64,000 nt of DNA from Yponomeuta sedellus (Eukaryota; Arthropoda; Insecta; Lepidoptera; Yponomeutidae): positions 3,094,316 through 3,158,315 of the forward strand of contig OW203729.1 in the NCBI GenBank assembly GCA_934045075.1, in the 5' to 3' direction. The notes under the pieces are model-generated. The model was not told the DNA's origin, did not search any database, and was given only the letters and a program-made list of their open reading frames with translations. The stretch's first letter is position 1. Every line of letters starts with the position of its first letter. Shown in pieces: positions 22,563 through 32,664 of the stretch. Position numbers and translations under genes: made by a program.

Positions 22563-25517
22563 TTATTTAATTATTGAAAGGTAGTATTCCTTCACTCTAC
22601 ACTTAAATATCGCAGACGAAGGAGACTGTCTTATTACTATTGGCAGTGCATTCCACAGTCGGACGGCTGTGGCTGAGAAGGAGTTACTGAAGAACTTCGT
22701 CGAGTGACTAGGTGTCTTCAGCAACAGATTCTGAGCTGACCGCAACGTACGACTGTGAGAATCATGCAGAAACAGAAAGCGTTGTTTAAGGTAGACAGGA
22801 GTGGTAGGATTGAACAGCACAGAGTAGAGAAGTGAAACAATGTGAGCGTTCCTGCGGTGGCGGATAGGGAGCCACTTGAGCTTAGTGCGATATTCGGATA
22901 TGTGGTCATATTTTCGCAAACCGAATATGAACCGTATGGCGAAGTTCTGGAGGCGCTCAAGCTTATCTAATTGCTCTTGTGTAAGGTCAAGATAGCTAGC
23001 ATCAGCATAATCGAGGATAGGGAGTAGTAGAGATTGTGCGAGCGCAATTTTGGTTGGAGTTGGCAGGAAGTTCCGTAACCTCCTCAAGGAGGCCGCTGAA
23101 GCGAACATTTTCCGGCTCACCTCGGCTAGCTGTGGCACCCAAGACAGGCACCTGTCGATCACAATCCCCAAGTTCTTCACCTTCTCACTAAATGGAATAT
23201 GGACATTGTCAAGTTTGACATGAGGCAGTTGTTGCCAGTCGATCCTAGAGATCATTCTAGCACTCCCGATAATAATAATTTGAGTCTTACTTGGGTTGAC
23301 TCTCAATCCATATGAATGGCTCCACTCCGATATACGGAAAAGGTCTGCATTCGTTTTTGATATTGCGGAGTGCAGGCCATCCAGAGGAGATTGAGTATAA
23401 ATCTGGAGATCATCTGCGTAAAGGTGGTAGGAAGAACTAAGTTTCTGAGTGATACTGTTAATAAAGATAGCGAAGAGGAGAGGAGACAACACACCACCTT
23501 GAGGAACACCGGCAGTCGTATTACACCAACCAGAGTAGGAATGGTCAATGCGTATACGCTGTCGGCGCCCATGTAGATAACTACGAAACCAGTCAATAAC
23601 CATCGGAGATATGTTAAGAGAACACAGCACGCCCAACAGGATATCAAAGTCGACCGTATTAAAGGCATTACTGAAATCCAACAACGTGAGAACCGTCAGC
23701 TGGCCATTCTCCATCCCAAGTCTGATGTCATCAGTGATGTTGATGAGTGCCGTAACTGTGCTATGCCCGGGACGGAAACCTGATTGGAGAGGATTAAGGA
23801 GGTGATTTTTGGTTAGGAAATTGGAAAGCTGTTGATGCACTAGACGTTCAAATACTTTTGACAGGAATGGGAGAATGGAAATTGGACGGTATTCGGAGAA
23901 TGAAGAGGGATTGGGCTTCTTAGGCAGTGGAGTTACTTGGGCTTCCTTCCAAACGTTCGGAAAAATACCAGCGACAGCAGACTCGTTGAGGATTCCAGCG
24001 ATAACGGGAACAATTACATCTACGATGGAAGTGATCATTTTCCGACTGATGGCGTCAGTGCCAACAGCGCTGGATGTGATAGATGCTATGCTCTTCTTAA
24101 CATCACAATCTGAGAATTGACTAAAAGAAAATGCGGGGAAGGTAGGAGTTGGAAGCGTGGAAAGAAGTTTCAATGTGTTGGCTTTAGAAGTCCCATCTAT
24201 TGAGGAAGCAGAAGAGAAAAAGAGATTAAGAGAGTTTATATCTAAATCTTTGGAGGGAATATCTTGTCGTGCTTTACCAACTCCTAAAGTTCTAAGAAAT
24301 TTCCAGACTTTGGCTGGATCACCGTTCTCAACAGATTCGTGAATGTGGCGACGTTGTGCATCCCTACACACCTTGTTGCAGTGATTCCGAAGACTCAAAA
24401 AACGATTTTTGTTGTGATCAGTTGGCCGAGATTTGTACCTTGACTTGGCAACCGCTTTCTTGTGTATAGCTATTTTGATATCATCGGTGAGCCAAGGTGC
24501 TGGTAGGTGCTTGACTTTGATTGCTCTCATGGGTGCATGAATATCGTAAAGGTTAGTGAGAAGAGTGTTGAAAATGGCAATCTGTTCATCGACTGTATCT
24601 GCATTAGCTACCACAGACCAGTCAATATTCAGCGCGTCCTCCTTGAGTTGATCTAGGTCCATGCTACCAAAACTACGTTGCATAAGGATCCTCGGCTTAG
24701 CTTTGGGCGGACGCAGTTTATACGAAAGAAAAATCAGATCATGATACGAAAACGCATCAGCGGGAAATTGGCCGTGTGAAGCAACATTTTGGGGTGAGGC
24801 TACTAATATAACATCGAGAAGTGAAGGCGTGCAATTGGGAAAATGATGGGTCGTATCAAGGGGAAGAATTGAAATGTTGCTTGCCCGGAGAAGTGATTGG
24901 AAAGCACCGGAACGGTGGTCATTTTTTATCAGACAAGTATTGAAGTCGCCCATAATGATAGTGTGAGTATATGAAGCGGTGAAGTCTTCTAGGAGACGTT
25001 CAAAAGAAGAGAAAAAGGGGATTCGAAGTGACGGACAGTAGTAGACACCCAGTAGAACTTTACTGTGACTCAAGAGAACTTCCACAAATAGATGTTCTCC
25101 GGCATTAACGGGTGGGGGCTGAACTGAAGAGCTAATAATTGAAAAAGGAATGTGGGCTTTCAGGTAAATAGCCACACCACCGCCACCACTGCCAGTACGG
25201 TCATTTCGAATAAGATGAAAGCCAGGGAGGGAGTAGGACGTTGACGGGAGACAAGGCTTCAACCAGGACTCGGAGACAAGAATGGCGTGTAAATTCTTAG
25301 TGTCAAAAGTAGCTAGCATATCGGGGAAATGCGCAGGAATGCTTTGGGCATTAATGTGAACGACATTGAAATCTTTCTGTGAACCAGAAAATTGGGAATT
25401 GAGAGAATCGGCCAGAGATGGGATGCTATGAAAGCTACATTCGTTGCTATTCAATCCAGGAGACGAAGGAGAAGAAAAGGATAAATATTCGCTGACATCG
25501 CTAGCGGTGTCAGACAT
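22563..25517 (-). CDS. LINE-A copy 1: endonuclease-reverse transcriptase (intact ORF)
   Basis: Non-LTR retrotransposon polyprotein that would nick target DNA and reverse-transcribe its own RNA at the nick. I start it at the ATG at 25517 (984 residues, MSDTASD...). The frame stays open upstream to 25760, but only through A/T-rich low-complexity sequence. Seen: an APE-type endonuclease at about residues 50-265 with N56 (HINAQS), E83 (SESWL), D191/N193 (GDFNT), D235 (LLDVIL) and H259 (YHD). The reverse transcriptase lies at about 520-800, with catalytic D614 (LLDFSNAF), the turn VPQGGVLSPLLF and catalytic YADD at 700-703. The C-terminal region carries a YADASYLDLT stretch. There are no internal stops. 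Jockey superfamily, CR1/L2-like by motif style; clade uncertain. VPQGG replaces the usual VPQGS. No ORF1 is recognisable upstream. The best relatives in the window are the copies at 61.3-64 kb and 55.1-55.7 kb. Confidence 0.93.
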   Translation of the reverse strand: MSDTASDVSEYLSFSSPSSPGLNSNECSFHSIPSLADSLNSQFSGSQKDFNVVHINAQSIPAHFPDMLATFDTKNLHAILVSESWLKPCLPSTSYSLPGFHLIRNDRTGSGGGGVAIYLKAHIPFSIISSSVQPPPVNAGEHLFVEVLLSHSKVLLGVYYCPSLRIPFFSSFERLLEDFTASYTHTIIMGDFNTCLIKNDHRSGAFQSLLRASNISILPLDTTHHFPNCTPSLLDVILVASPQNVASHGQFPADAFSYHDLIFLSYKLRPPKAKPRILMQRSFGSMDLDQLKEDALNIDWSVVANADTVDEQIAIFNTLLTNLYDIHAPMRAIKVKHLPAPWLTDDIKIAIHKKAVAKSRYKSRPTDHNKNRFLSLRNHCNKVCRDAQRRHIHESVENGDPAKVWKFLRTLGVGKARQDIPSKDLDINSLNLFFSSASSIDGTSKANTLKLLSTLPTPTFPAFSFSQFSDCDVKKSIASITSSAVGTDAISRKMITSIVDVIVPVIAGILNESAVAGIFPNVWKEAQVTPLPKKPNPSSFSEYRPISILPFLSKVFERLVHQQLSNFLTKNHLLNPLQSGFRPGHSTVTALINITDDIRLGMENGQLTVLTLLDFSNAFNTVDFDILLGVLCSLNISPMVIDWFRSYLHGRRQRIRIDHSYSGWCNTTAGVPQGGVLSPLLFAIFINSITQKLSSSYHLYADDLQIYTQSPLDGLHSAISKTNADLFRISEWSHSYGLRVNPSKTQIIIIGSARMISRIDWQQLPHVKLDNVHIPFSEKVKNLGIVIDRCLSWVPQLAEVSRKMFASAASLRRLRNFLPTPTKIALAQSLLLPILDYADASYLDLTQEQLDKLERLQNFAIRFIFGLRKYDHISEYRTKLKWLPIRHRRNAHIVSLLYSVLFNPTTPVYLKQRFLFLHDSHSRTLRSAQNLLLKTPSHSTKFFSNSFSATAVRLWNALPIVIRQSPSSAIFKCRVKEYYLSIIK

Positions 25518-25554
25518 GGTAGGTAGATGAGAGTTTAAAATAAATATTTTATAA

Positions 25555-25585
25555 TAAATAAATATATATATATATATATAAAATA
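25555..25585. repeat. (AT)n tract upstream of LINE-A ORF
   Basis: About 20 bp of alternating A and T within an A/T-rich leader of LINE-A copy 1; short. Confidence 0.7.
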
Positions 25586-25589
25586 CGAT

Positions 25590-26529
25590 ATTACTATAAA
25601 GATACCTAGTATATAGGTAAGCACTCAAATTAGATGCCCGACCACCCGCCAGCTGTAAAACAAACAGTAAGTAAATAATAATATGCACAATCATTCCGTT
25701 GCCCAAGGAATTAAAACAAATTGAAAAAAACGGAACGCAAACAAAAAAAAAAAAAAGCAAATGTCAATTAGACGTCACTCCTACGAGCCTAACGTTTACA
25801 AAATAAACAGTTTCGTGGGTTGGACAACGAAAAGTATTACGAAAAGTATTAAAAGTATGACGAACACTGATAGTCATATTGTAGTGCATGATTCACTGTA
25901 AAATTCACTTTTGAACCACCTTCTTTTTGGGTCGACTACTGCTGGGTTTCGCAAGTTTCGGCTGTTGTTTAGCGGGGGCCGGCACCGTAGTAGAAAGTTA
26001 TTCTTATTTAATTTGTTATAAATCAGAGTCACATCAAAGATGAATCCTTGTAATATAAAAAGTACATGCATAGAAACAGATCTCATGTATTGTTTGACTG
26101 ATCGTGTCAAACAATACATGTCTGCGACTGCTGTTGGCTATTTATTCGTAACAAGAGATACAAAACACCTTCTGATACGATATTAAAGCCGGGAATTATA
26201 TTGTACAAACATACTGTATTTCTTTTGAATATTGCTCAAACTCCGCAAGTCATTAAGCCCGTTTTTTTTTGCCTTTTTTTGTTGCGTTCCAGCTACTGGA
26301 GCAAGCAACTGGCGCGCTCCAAACGCGGCCTATCACGTCGATTGCGATGCGGGCCACGCAGGCGCAGGTTCAACAAACGCGTCGCATTGTCATGCTGCGC
26401 TTGCGCCTGTCATGTGAACCCGCCCGATTGATGCGCCATTACCATTCGAAAGTCAGCCACGCTACTACGGCCTACGCTATACGGCGTGATTTATTTGTGG
26501 GTTCACTATCGAAAGTCTCCGCATACAGG
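25590..26529. other. Unassigned sequence upstream of LINE-A
   Basis: May include the LINE-A 5' leader. The minus strand at 25909-25990 reads PAPAKQQPKLAKPSSSRPKK then KVVQK and a stop, a lysine/proline-rich tail that could be the end of an ORF1 or chance. 26280-26480 is CpG-rich. Confidence 0.35.
26084..26120. repeat. Perfect fold-back, 15-bp arms, 7-nt loop
   Basis: CATGTATTGTTTGAC and its inverse at 26106-26120, loop TGATCGT. Confidence 0.95.
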
Positions 26530-26950
26530 GAGTTATTAAAGTATTGAAGTCACAAAAGTATTCAAAATTTTAACTTTTTTTCCAATGGCTTCAAGTCAGC
26601 CTGCTTCGCTTGTTTTAGATGATGATGATTTGAAGACATAAAGCGTAAAATTTTCAAATAAATTTTCGTATAATAAAGTAAACGCCGGCGGTAGCTCAGT
26701 GGGTAGAACAATTACTCGGAAGCAAGAGACCCAGGTTCGATCCCCAGTGCGGGCATGTACCAATGGCTTGTTTGCTAAGTTATGTTCATTTGTGAAGTTA
26801 TAAGAGAATACCACTCGCTAACTGTGAAGGAAAACATCGTGAGAAAAACTGAGTGAGAAAAAAGTGTTCGAATACCTCAGCGCTTGAAATTGGCAATCCA
26901 CGAAGGACAATCGTGGTGAATAAGACCTTATAGAAGCCCTGTGCCCTATA
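26530..26950 (+). mobile_element. SINE S3, long form with central tRNA-like core
   Basis: The tRNA-like core at 26689-26755 (GCGGTAGCTCAGTGGGTAGA, B-box GGTTCGATCCC) is preceded by about 150 bp that also match the other copy at 38190-38660. The tail includes ATAACTTAGNAAAC-type sequence, AATACCACTCGCTAACTGTG, and ends GCCCTGTGCCCTATAAT. Both the 5' extension and the tail are shared, so the element is at least 400 bp. Confidence 0.78.
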
Positions 26951-27019
26951 ATGAAACGTTGTAGCTGCGATATTGTATGCAAGACTGTGCTACTTTATAC
27001 CTCAATATCCGCTAAATGC

Positions 27020-27190
27020 GCTGAGGAAAGCATCGAGAGGACACCTGAGGAAATGAGGTGTTCAGATACCTCAGAGCTTGAAATTGCCAATCCAGGGAAG
27101 GCACGGGTGATGATTAAATCCATCATCACCCGTGCCTTCCCTGAGACGACTGTGCCTTGCAGTGGGTTTATAGGAGAGATACATAAAAAA
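27020..27190 (+). mobile_element. SINE S3/S5 tail fragment with 21-bp fold-back
   Basis: CACCTGAGGAAATGAGGTGT, CAGAGCTTGAAATTGCCAAT, then the hairpin 27094-27142, then GTGCCTTGCAGTGGGTTTAT. The 127-codon open frame over this region is an artefact of the repeat. Confidence 0.6.
27094..27142. repeat. Perfect fold-back, 21-bp arms, 7-nt loop
   Basis: Arms 27094-27114 and 27122-27142, loop TAAATCC, inside an S3/S5-type tail. It is too long to be part of the ordinary SINE. Confidence 0.95.
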
Positions 27191-28170
27191 AAACAGCTAA
27201 ACATAGACATTAGAGAGAAGCCATATTTAGATGAGTTTTGCAATATAAAACGACGATGCAGAGAACAGAAACGAAATGGAAATTCCAAAACACAACTCTT
27301 AGGATTTATTGCAGATCTAAATCATGCTAATTAAAACATTAATCACGGACATATTCGAAATATCCTGAGCGCTAGTCGGAGATATCGTTCAGAAACTTGC
27401 TGCAGATTTACGAGATCTTAAATGCGTCCATACAAAAAAAAACACTCTCGACTCCTATTACGGGATCTCGTTTCGTACATTTGCTTGGTATGAATCAAGC
27501 CTAGCGATGGTACCTAACTGAGTGGTAAAATACCGGCTTTTCAGTTATCATCACAACAAGCCAGTGTCAGTCCACACATGCCTGCTTCTTCTTCTTCAGG
27601 CTATATAATGTAGTCCACTGCTGGACATAGCCCTTCCCTAATGAGCGCCATAGCGCCCTATCTTCAGCTTGCCGCATCCAGCATCTGCCGGCAGTTTTTC
27701 GCAGATCGTCATCCCACCTGGTCGAAAGGCGTCCTATGATGAAAGTAGGTATTCTAAAAAGTTATCCACCTACGAGTCTCCACCGTCCATTTACAACGGA
27801 GGAACGTGTTCCTAAAATGATTAAATGAGGCCAAAGTTAATGTAGGCACATGGTAACGGCCGAACGGTATGTCACAACGGGTCAATGAATCTTCATTAAT
27901 TACAGGACTCGTCGCTAATTAATAAACGCCCAGGTTTATTTTTCGACCGTCATGTTGTTTCCTCGTTGAGCCAAAGAGCTGTGCTATAATTCACACGCAG
28001 ACCGGTGGCATCATTCAAATGATTGCAAATATGTTAATTGAGTTAGACTGATTTATGTAGATGAGATTTCGATGTAGATTTCGCAAAATAAATTTAAAGA
28101 TCATCTAACATCATATAACCGAAGAAGAAGTGTAGTAAAAAAAAGGAAGGAATCAAGGAAGTAAAAAGTT
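27191..28170. other. Unassigned apart from the LINE tail at 27583-27740
   Basis: No other recognisable feature. Confidence 0.4.
27583..27740 (-). mobile_element. LINE C-terminus and tail (YVQQWTT-type)
   Basis: The minus strand encodes RWDDDLRKTAGRCWMRQAED, RALWRSLGKG and YVQQWTT, then a GAAGAAGAAG tail. It is more complete than the copy at 43740-43870 and reads without a stop up to the tail. Confidence 0.7.
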
Positions 28171-28440
28171 ATATTATTTTTAATGCACTAACCCGTGCTG
28201 AGGACAATTTTAAAAACCTATTTCGAGGCTAAAAAATCCACCCATGCCGGGATTCGAACCCGCGACCTCTGGCTATCCGTGCCAGCGCTCTTTCCAACTG
28301 AGCTAATGGGCGACACCATGGCATCAATAAAATTTTGAACCTCTTTACAACATTCTCTGTATTACGTACAGGCAACGACATCTGGCTGAAGTAATTTGCA
28401 TCACTTGCAGCCCCGAGTACCTACTTACAAGTGATGCAGA
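28171..28440 (-). mobile_element. SINE S1, near full length
   Basis: Best single view of S1, about 260 bp, 5' end at right: GCTGCAAGTGATGCAAATTA, then TGTACGTAATACAGAGAATG, GAGGTTCAAAAT, the tRNA-like core with A-box TTAGCTCAGTTGG and B-box GGTTCGAATCCC, GGATTTTTTAGCCTCGAA, GGTTTTTAAAATTGTCC, and the tail GCACGGGTTAGTGCATTAAA. The tRNA-like core sits in the middle, not at the 5' end. No intact tRNA gene is implied. Confidence 0.82.
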
Positions 28441-28573
28441 GTAGATAAAACATATTAAGATACAATTCCTGTAACATGCTTTCTCTCAGGAAGAGGGAGG
28501 GAGATTAATAACGACGTGTGCCCTGCCCGCCGCGGATTGGCAATTTCAAATTTGCATAACTTAGAAAACAAAG

Positions 28574-28847
28574 GGCCAGTTTCTGAATTGAGAATTTCAA
28601 TTCAGAAACATTAGCTCAGTTGGAAAGAACGCTGGCACGGATAGCCAGAGGTCGCGGGTTCGAATCCCGGCATGGGTGGAATTTTTAGCCTCTAAATAGG
28701 TTTTTTAAGCTAGGTAATTAGTTAGGAACGGCAAATTTCGCTAAGCAAATAGTCTCTAATGCTGTCTCTTCGAATTTGTCAAAAAATAGCGTGTCAGAAC
28801 GTTACTTAAGTATTCACTTAGCAAAATTCTCAATTCAGAAACTGGCC
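28574..28847. mobile_element. MITE with GGCCAGTTTCTGAATTGAG ends carrying an S1 fragment
   Basis: GGCCAGTTTCTGAATTGAGA at left and its inverse at 28823-28847. The left end contains an extra inverted copy forming a 13-bp fold-back (28579-28609). S1 occupies 28610-28708. Confidence 0.7.
28610..28708 (+). mobile_element. SINE S1 fragment inside a MITE
   Basis: Starts at ATTAGCTCAGTTGG, includes GGTTCGAATCCCGGC, and ends CTCTAAATAGGTTTTTTAAG with no tail. It lies within the element at 28574-28847. Confidence 0.75.
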
Positions 28848-29077
28848 GTAAGACTTGTATTTTTGGGACTGGTAACCCTAATCTTACGATACGCCCCTGA
28901 CACCGCGTTACGAAACCGCAGTCGTAGGCTGTTGCGCGGGCGCATGTGAATTGACGGCTGTCACGCCCAAGCCGTCGCCACCAGCGCAAGTGTCAAAAAC
29001 TGGGGCCTACTCCCTGACTATTAGTCTTATGTCTCACCCCACCGCTTGCAATATGTTTTTCAAATAAACTATACCTG

Positions 29078-29193
29078 GCACGGATAGCCAGAGGTCGCGG
29101 GTTCGAATCCCGGCATGGGTGAAATTTTTAGCCTCTAAATAGGTTTTAACAATTTGTTCCTTAGCACGGGTTAGTGCATTAAAATAAAAATAG
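29078..29193 (+). mobile_element. SINE S1, 5'-truncated, with 8-bp target duplication
   Basis: Starts in the tRNA-like core (GCACGGATAGCCAGAGG) and runs to the normal tail (GGGTTAGTGCATTAAAATA). TATACCTG is present at 29070-29077 and 29194-29201. Confidence 0.85.
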
Positions 29194-29309
29194 TATACCT
29201 GATAGCCAATCCTACAGTATCAATCCACTTCCGATAGGCAATGTAATTTTTATTTAAATTCCCTTATTTTGTATAAACGTATATGATTTGTTTAGAAAAA
29301 ATCTGACTA

Positions 29310-29660
29310 ATCACATCACACTAACATTATAAAGGCGAATGTTTGTGAGTGTGTATGTTTGTTTCTCTTTCACATCTAAACGGCTGGTGCGATTTTAATA
29401 AAATTCGGTAAGGCGTTACCTGGATTAACACATAAGCTACGTTTTACCTTTTATTTTAACACTTTAAATGAGATCGGATGTTTGCAACTCAATCACGCCA
29501 GAACAGCTGAAACGATTGAGATGAAATTCTGGTCAGAGAAAGATAAGATAGTCTGGAACAGCGCATAGGTTACTTTTTAAGAAGGAAATATACTTTTTTT
29601 TTCCGCGAATTCTAGTAGCTGCCCACGACTTCGGGCATCGTACTTAATATAATAAATGTG
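29310..29660 (+). repeat. Common insect dispersed repeat (AACGGCTG...GATTTTAATAAAATT)
   Basis: ATTATAAAGGCGAATGTTTG, CACATCTAAACGGCTGG, CGATTTTAATAAAATTCGG, TGGATTAACACATAAGCTAC. Another copy at 43085-43255. Class unknown to me. Confidence 0.45.
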
Positions 29661-29942
29661 AAAGTTTGTAGTTTGAAGAAGGAAAGACATTTATTGGAAC
29701 AAATTAACACAATCAAGGGAAAGAAAAGGCACACACATATTAACGTACAAATAAAGCAAAAACAATTCAAATAAATACAAGATAGGACAGGCCAAAGTCA
29801 GAGAGTACATCTTATGGTGTGTAGTGTGACGTGTTTCGACGTTTGTTACTTAATCACGTCATAATGGCTGAATGGATTTATATGAAACTTCGCATACAGA
29901 TAGACAAATATCTGAATTCATACGTAGGATACTTCATAGCCT

Positions 29943-30205
29943 GAGTGCTTAGTGCGAGTTTGACAGATCCAATCGAATAACTTTACTACCGCGTTAATTG
30001 AGCATTGAGTAGTGAGTAAGAGTAAGTTAACCGTTCGAACTGGCAAAACGCTGTCACAGTACAACTCGCACTCGCGTTTATTCGTGTTTTGGCTGGTAAA
30101 CGTGTTCACTTCTCAACGTAAACCATTACAACTCGCACTCAGCAGTTTTAATTTCCATACTTGTCGCTAGGTGGCGCTTCCTCGATGCCATAGAAATATG
30201 ACTTT
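29943..30205. mobile_element. MITE M1, right end lost
   Basis: GAGTGCTTAGTGCGAGTTTG at left, GGTGGCGCTTCCTCGATGCC inside; degenerates after ATAGAAATATGACTTTAC with no right inverted repeat. Confidence 0.78.
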
Positions 30206-30924
30206 ACTGGTAACGCGTGGAATAACATTTTATTTTACGTCACTTTTTTTTTATCCAAACTCTAAGGTATTTATTTAATGCGTAGCCATGGTAACGAGAA
30301 TAGTATAAATGGATTATGTGGCGGTATAAGGTCCCCGGGACAGCTCGTATTTTATAAGACTGACGGCAGACTGATTGTCTAATCAGTGGACTGATGGACC
30401 AGACAGACGGATATTCGAATTTTTGATGCTTCATCAGTCTGGCATCAATCTGAGCTTGGTTAAGGTCATGGACTGAACTGACGCCAGACTAAACGTGAAA
30501 CTCCGTCTAAAACATACATCACCTTCCGAGACCACGGCACCTGTAAAAGTGCCGAAACGTCGGAAAATTGTAAAAATATAATAAACGACTGAAATCCGTA
30601 CAAAAACAGTTTTAATTATGCCTAGTGCTCGTGTTAACCTTAGAAAATACTATACATCAGTTACTACAGTTGCTCCCATCAGGCTTAATAATTGCTGCTG
30701 TAATTTTCATATCCAGTGTAGGGGCCCATTTAAAAGTCATGTTTCCCATTATAAAACTACCTATTAATGTCACCGTTACAAATTGAGAATTTAGCTACGT
30801 AACTATATGCTCTCATACAGATGATTAGTGTCAAATGTAAACTTCACTAGTACCAACTTCGTGTTGTCAAAAGTCTGGCTTCGAAACAATTATTTATTTT
30901 TTCAAACAATTATTTACAACTAGC
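30206..30924. other. Unassigned apart from the Penelope-like repeat
   Basis: Nothing recognised outside 30500-30655. Confidence 0.4.
30500..30655 (+). repeat. Penelope-like terminal repeat, type a
   Basis: CCGAGACCACGGCACCTG, then GTGCCGAAACGTCGG, ATATAATAAACG, and GCCTAGTGCTCGTGTTAACC. The GAAACGTC after a short stem resembles the core of hammerhead-type motifs known in Penelope-like elements; the CUGANGA half is not intact. Other copy: 7600-7790. Confidence 0.5.
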
Positions 30925-31090
30925 TGACCCAGCGAACTTCGTACTGCCTAACAGTAAACTCTTTAATTTTTTTAAAATTTTCTCTCCGTAAAAACCATCC
31001 CCGAACTTCAAGGAATATTCTAAAAAAAGAATCACCAAAATCGGTTCAGCTGCTCTCGAGATTTGCGCTTACCAACACATTCGGGGATTC
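30925..31090. repeat. Dispersed repeat (CTAGCTGACCCAGCGAACTTC type)
   Basis: CTAGCTGACCCAGCGAACTT, CGTACTGCC, then AATCGGTTCAGCTGCTCTCG and TTCATTTTTATATTT, a pattern I associate with a very common moth repeat. Confidence 0.5.
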
Positions 31091-31200
31091 ATTTTTATAT
31101 TTACAATAAGCGGTGGTAACTCCAACTTCTCAATCGGAAGGTCGTGGGTTCGAATCCCGGAATGTAAAAATGACTTTGTTTTAAGTCAGGTACATTTGTG
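31090..31200 (+). mobile_element. SINE S5, head fragment
   Basis: AGCGGTGGTAACTCC, TCTCAATCGGAAGGTCGTGG, GTTCGAATCCCGGAATGT; A-box partly lost. Confidence 0.6.
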
Positions 31201-31534
31201 CTAGTTATTTAAATGAGTACGCTAAGCGATAAGTATCTGTATGAATAATTATGCATATTATATGAAATTTTTGGGCAACCCTATACAAAATATTTCTTCC
31301 TTCAGCTCTACTCGCATATCTAACGACCTCCTAATGTAAACAATGTCAAGCAACTTTCGGTCGAATATCCCATAAACCTGCTAGTCCACATTTTAGAGCC
31401 TACTTGACACCTTGGTCGCGATCTATGTCCTGATAGCTCGAATTAATTACCTTTCATCTAGATTTGACAAATATTTATGGCACGAATAGTCGTGACCGTG
31501 ACTTCGTACGCATAAGATACGCATTCGTGCTTCA
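31201..31534. other. No feature seen
   Basis: AT-rich, no recognised element. Confidence 0.4.
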
Positions 31535-31660
31535 GCACTAGAGCGGTGGTAGCGGAGCGGCAGAACGCCGGCTTCTCATTCCAGACCCACGACGGCCGGT
31601 CGTGGGTTCGAATCCCGGCATGTACCAATGACTCTGTTTTCTAAGTTATGTGCATTTTTG
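31535..31660 (+). mobile_element. SINE S5 (tRNA-derived) with a small fold-back
   Basis: GCGGTGGTAGCGGAGCGGCA, then GTCGTGGGTTCGAATCCCGG and CATGTACCAATGACTCTGTT. A 9-bp perfect hairpin with 5-nt loop at 31585-31607 adds an inverted copy of GTCGTGGGT not present in other S5 copies. Confidence 0.72.
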
Positions 31661-31703
31661 AAAAAACGTATTTAGAGGCTAAAAATTCCAACCATGCCGG
31701 GAG

Positions 31704-31806
31704 TCGAACCCAACCCGGACCTGGCCCCCGTGGTGGAGTATGGCCTAACCTCCCTGCGAAGGAAGAGACCCGTGCCCCAGCAGTGGGGAAATACAAGGGT
31801 TGATAT
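31704..31806 (+). repeat. Repeat H end fragment abutting an S1 fragment
   Basis: AACCCGGACCTGGCCCCCGT to GGAAATACAAGGGTTGATAT. It directly follows a short S1 piece at 31663-31703 (GAGGCTAAAAATTCCAACCA). Confidence 0.65.
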
Positions 31807-32664
31807 CGAACGGAAGAAACTTGGTTCTTTTTCCACTTTAGTTTGGAAATAAAGTACACAGATGGCGCGGAAAAAGGTATAAAGCGAGCTTGCCCAACGA
31901 GCCGCCGGACTGGATGCGTAAGCGCAGGGCATCAACACACATAATAACCTACCGCCGATTAATCTCCATTTACGTAACTTGTCTCTACTTGAGACCCGTT
32001 GGGGCTTGTTCCCAACCGACGCGAGTCATTATTTCCTCGAACTAGCCCCGTAGTAGACAAAACTGGTACTAAATTATATAGAGGTTCGTCGAAGACTGGT
32101 TTCGCTTGGCAAGAAGAGTAGAAATTAATAGTTAAAGCGCTTTGCCAAGTTGTTTTGCACTAAAAATTGAACTGTTTAGTAGGTACTCTAAAATGTAATG
32201 CTTTCCTAGACCTTAATATTTTATCATTTAGGGGAAATTATAAAATATTAAACGCTAAAGAAGAAGTTGAGTCCAATGGGAACTAACTGAAACGGTCTGG
32301 TTGGAACACTAACTGAATTCAAAGTAAAAACCTTATGACCTGCAGCACAGGGCCCTTTTTACAACAATTTCGAGGTTTGTTTTGAAAAACCGGATTAATT
32401 TAGATAACGCAACATTCCCGCAGCGGGCGTTTTGTTAAACGAACTTTTGAACTTGGTAAAAGTAGCGTTATTTATTTTATCAAAAAAGTAATGTGTTATC
32501 TCGGAATGGCCCAATAAAAGTGTACTTTTGGCCCAAAAATGGTAGCTGAATTGACCAATTGGATCATGCTTGGTTAAAGGAAAGATACAAGTTTTTAAAA
32601 GTGTGTATTTAGAATTAATATTGCTATTAGGCCAGATCATTGACCGTGTCCACAGCTATTCGAT
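31807..32664. other. No feature seen
   Basis: No gene or repeat recognised between two H copies. Confidence 0.4.

Noticed and set aside
26951..27334. 127-codon frame
   Set aside because: Runs through a SINE tail and a perfect fold-back; no protein character.
28240..28320. tRNA gene
   Set aside because: A- and B-boxes are present but this is the internal core of SINE S1, repeated many times with SINE flanks. Acceptor-stem pairing is poor. The same reasoning applies to the cores of S2-S6.
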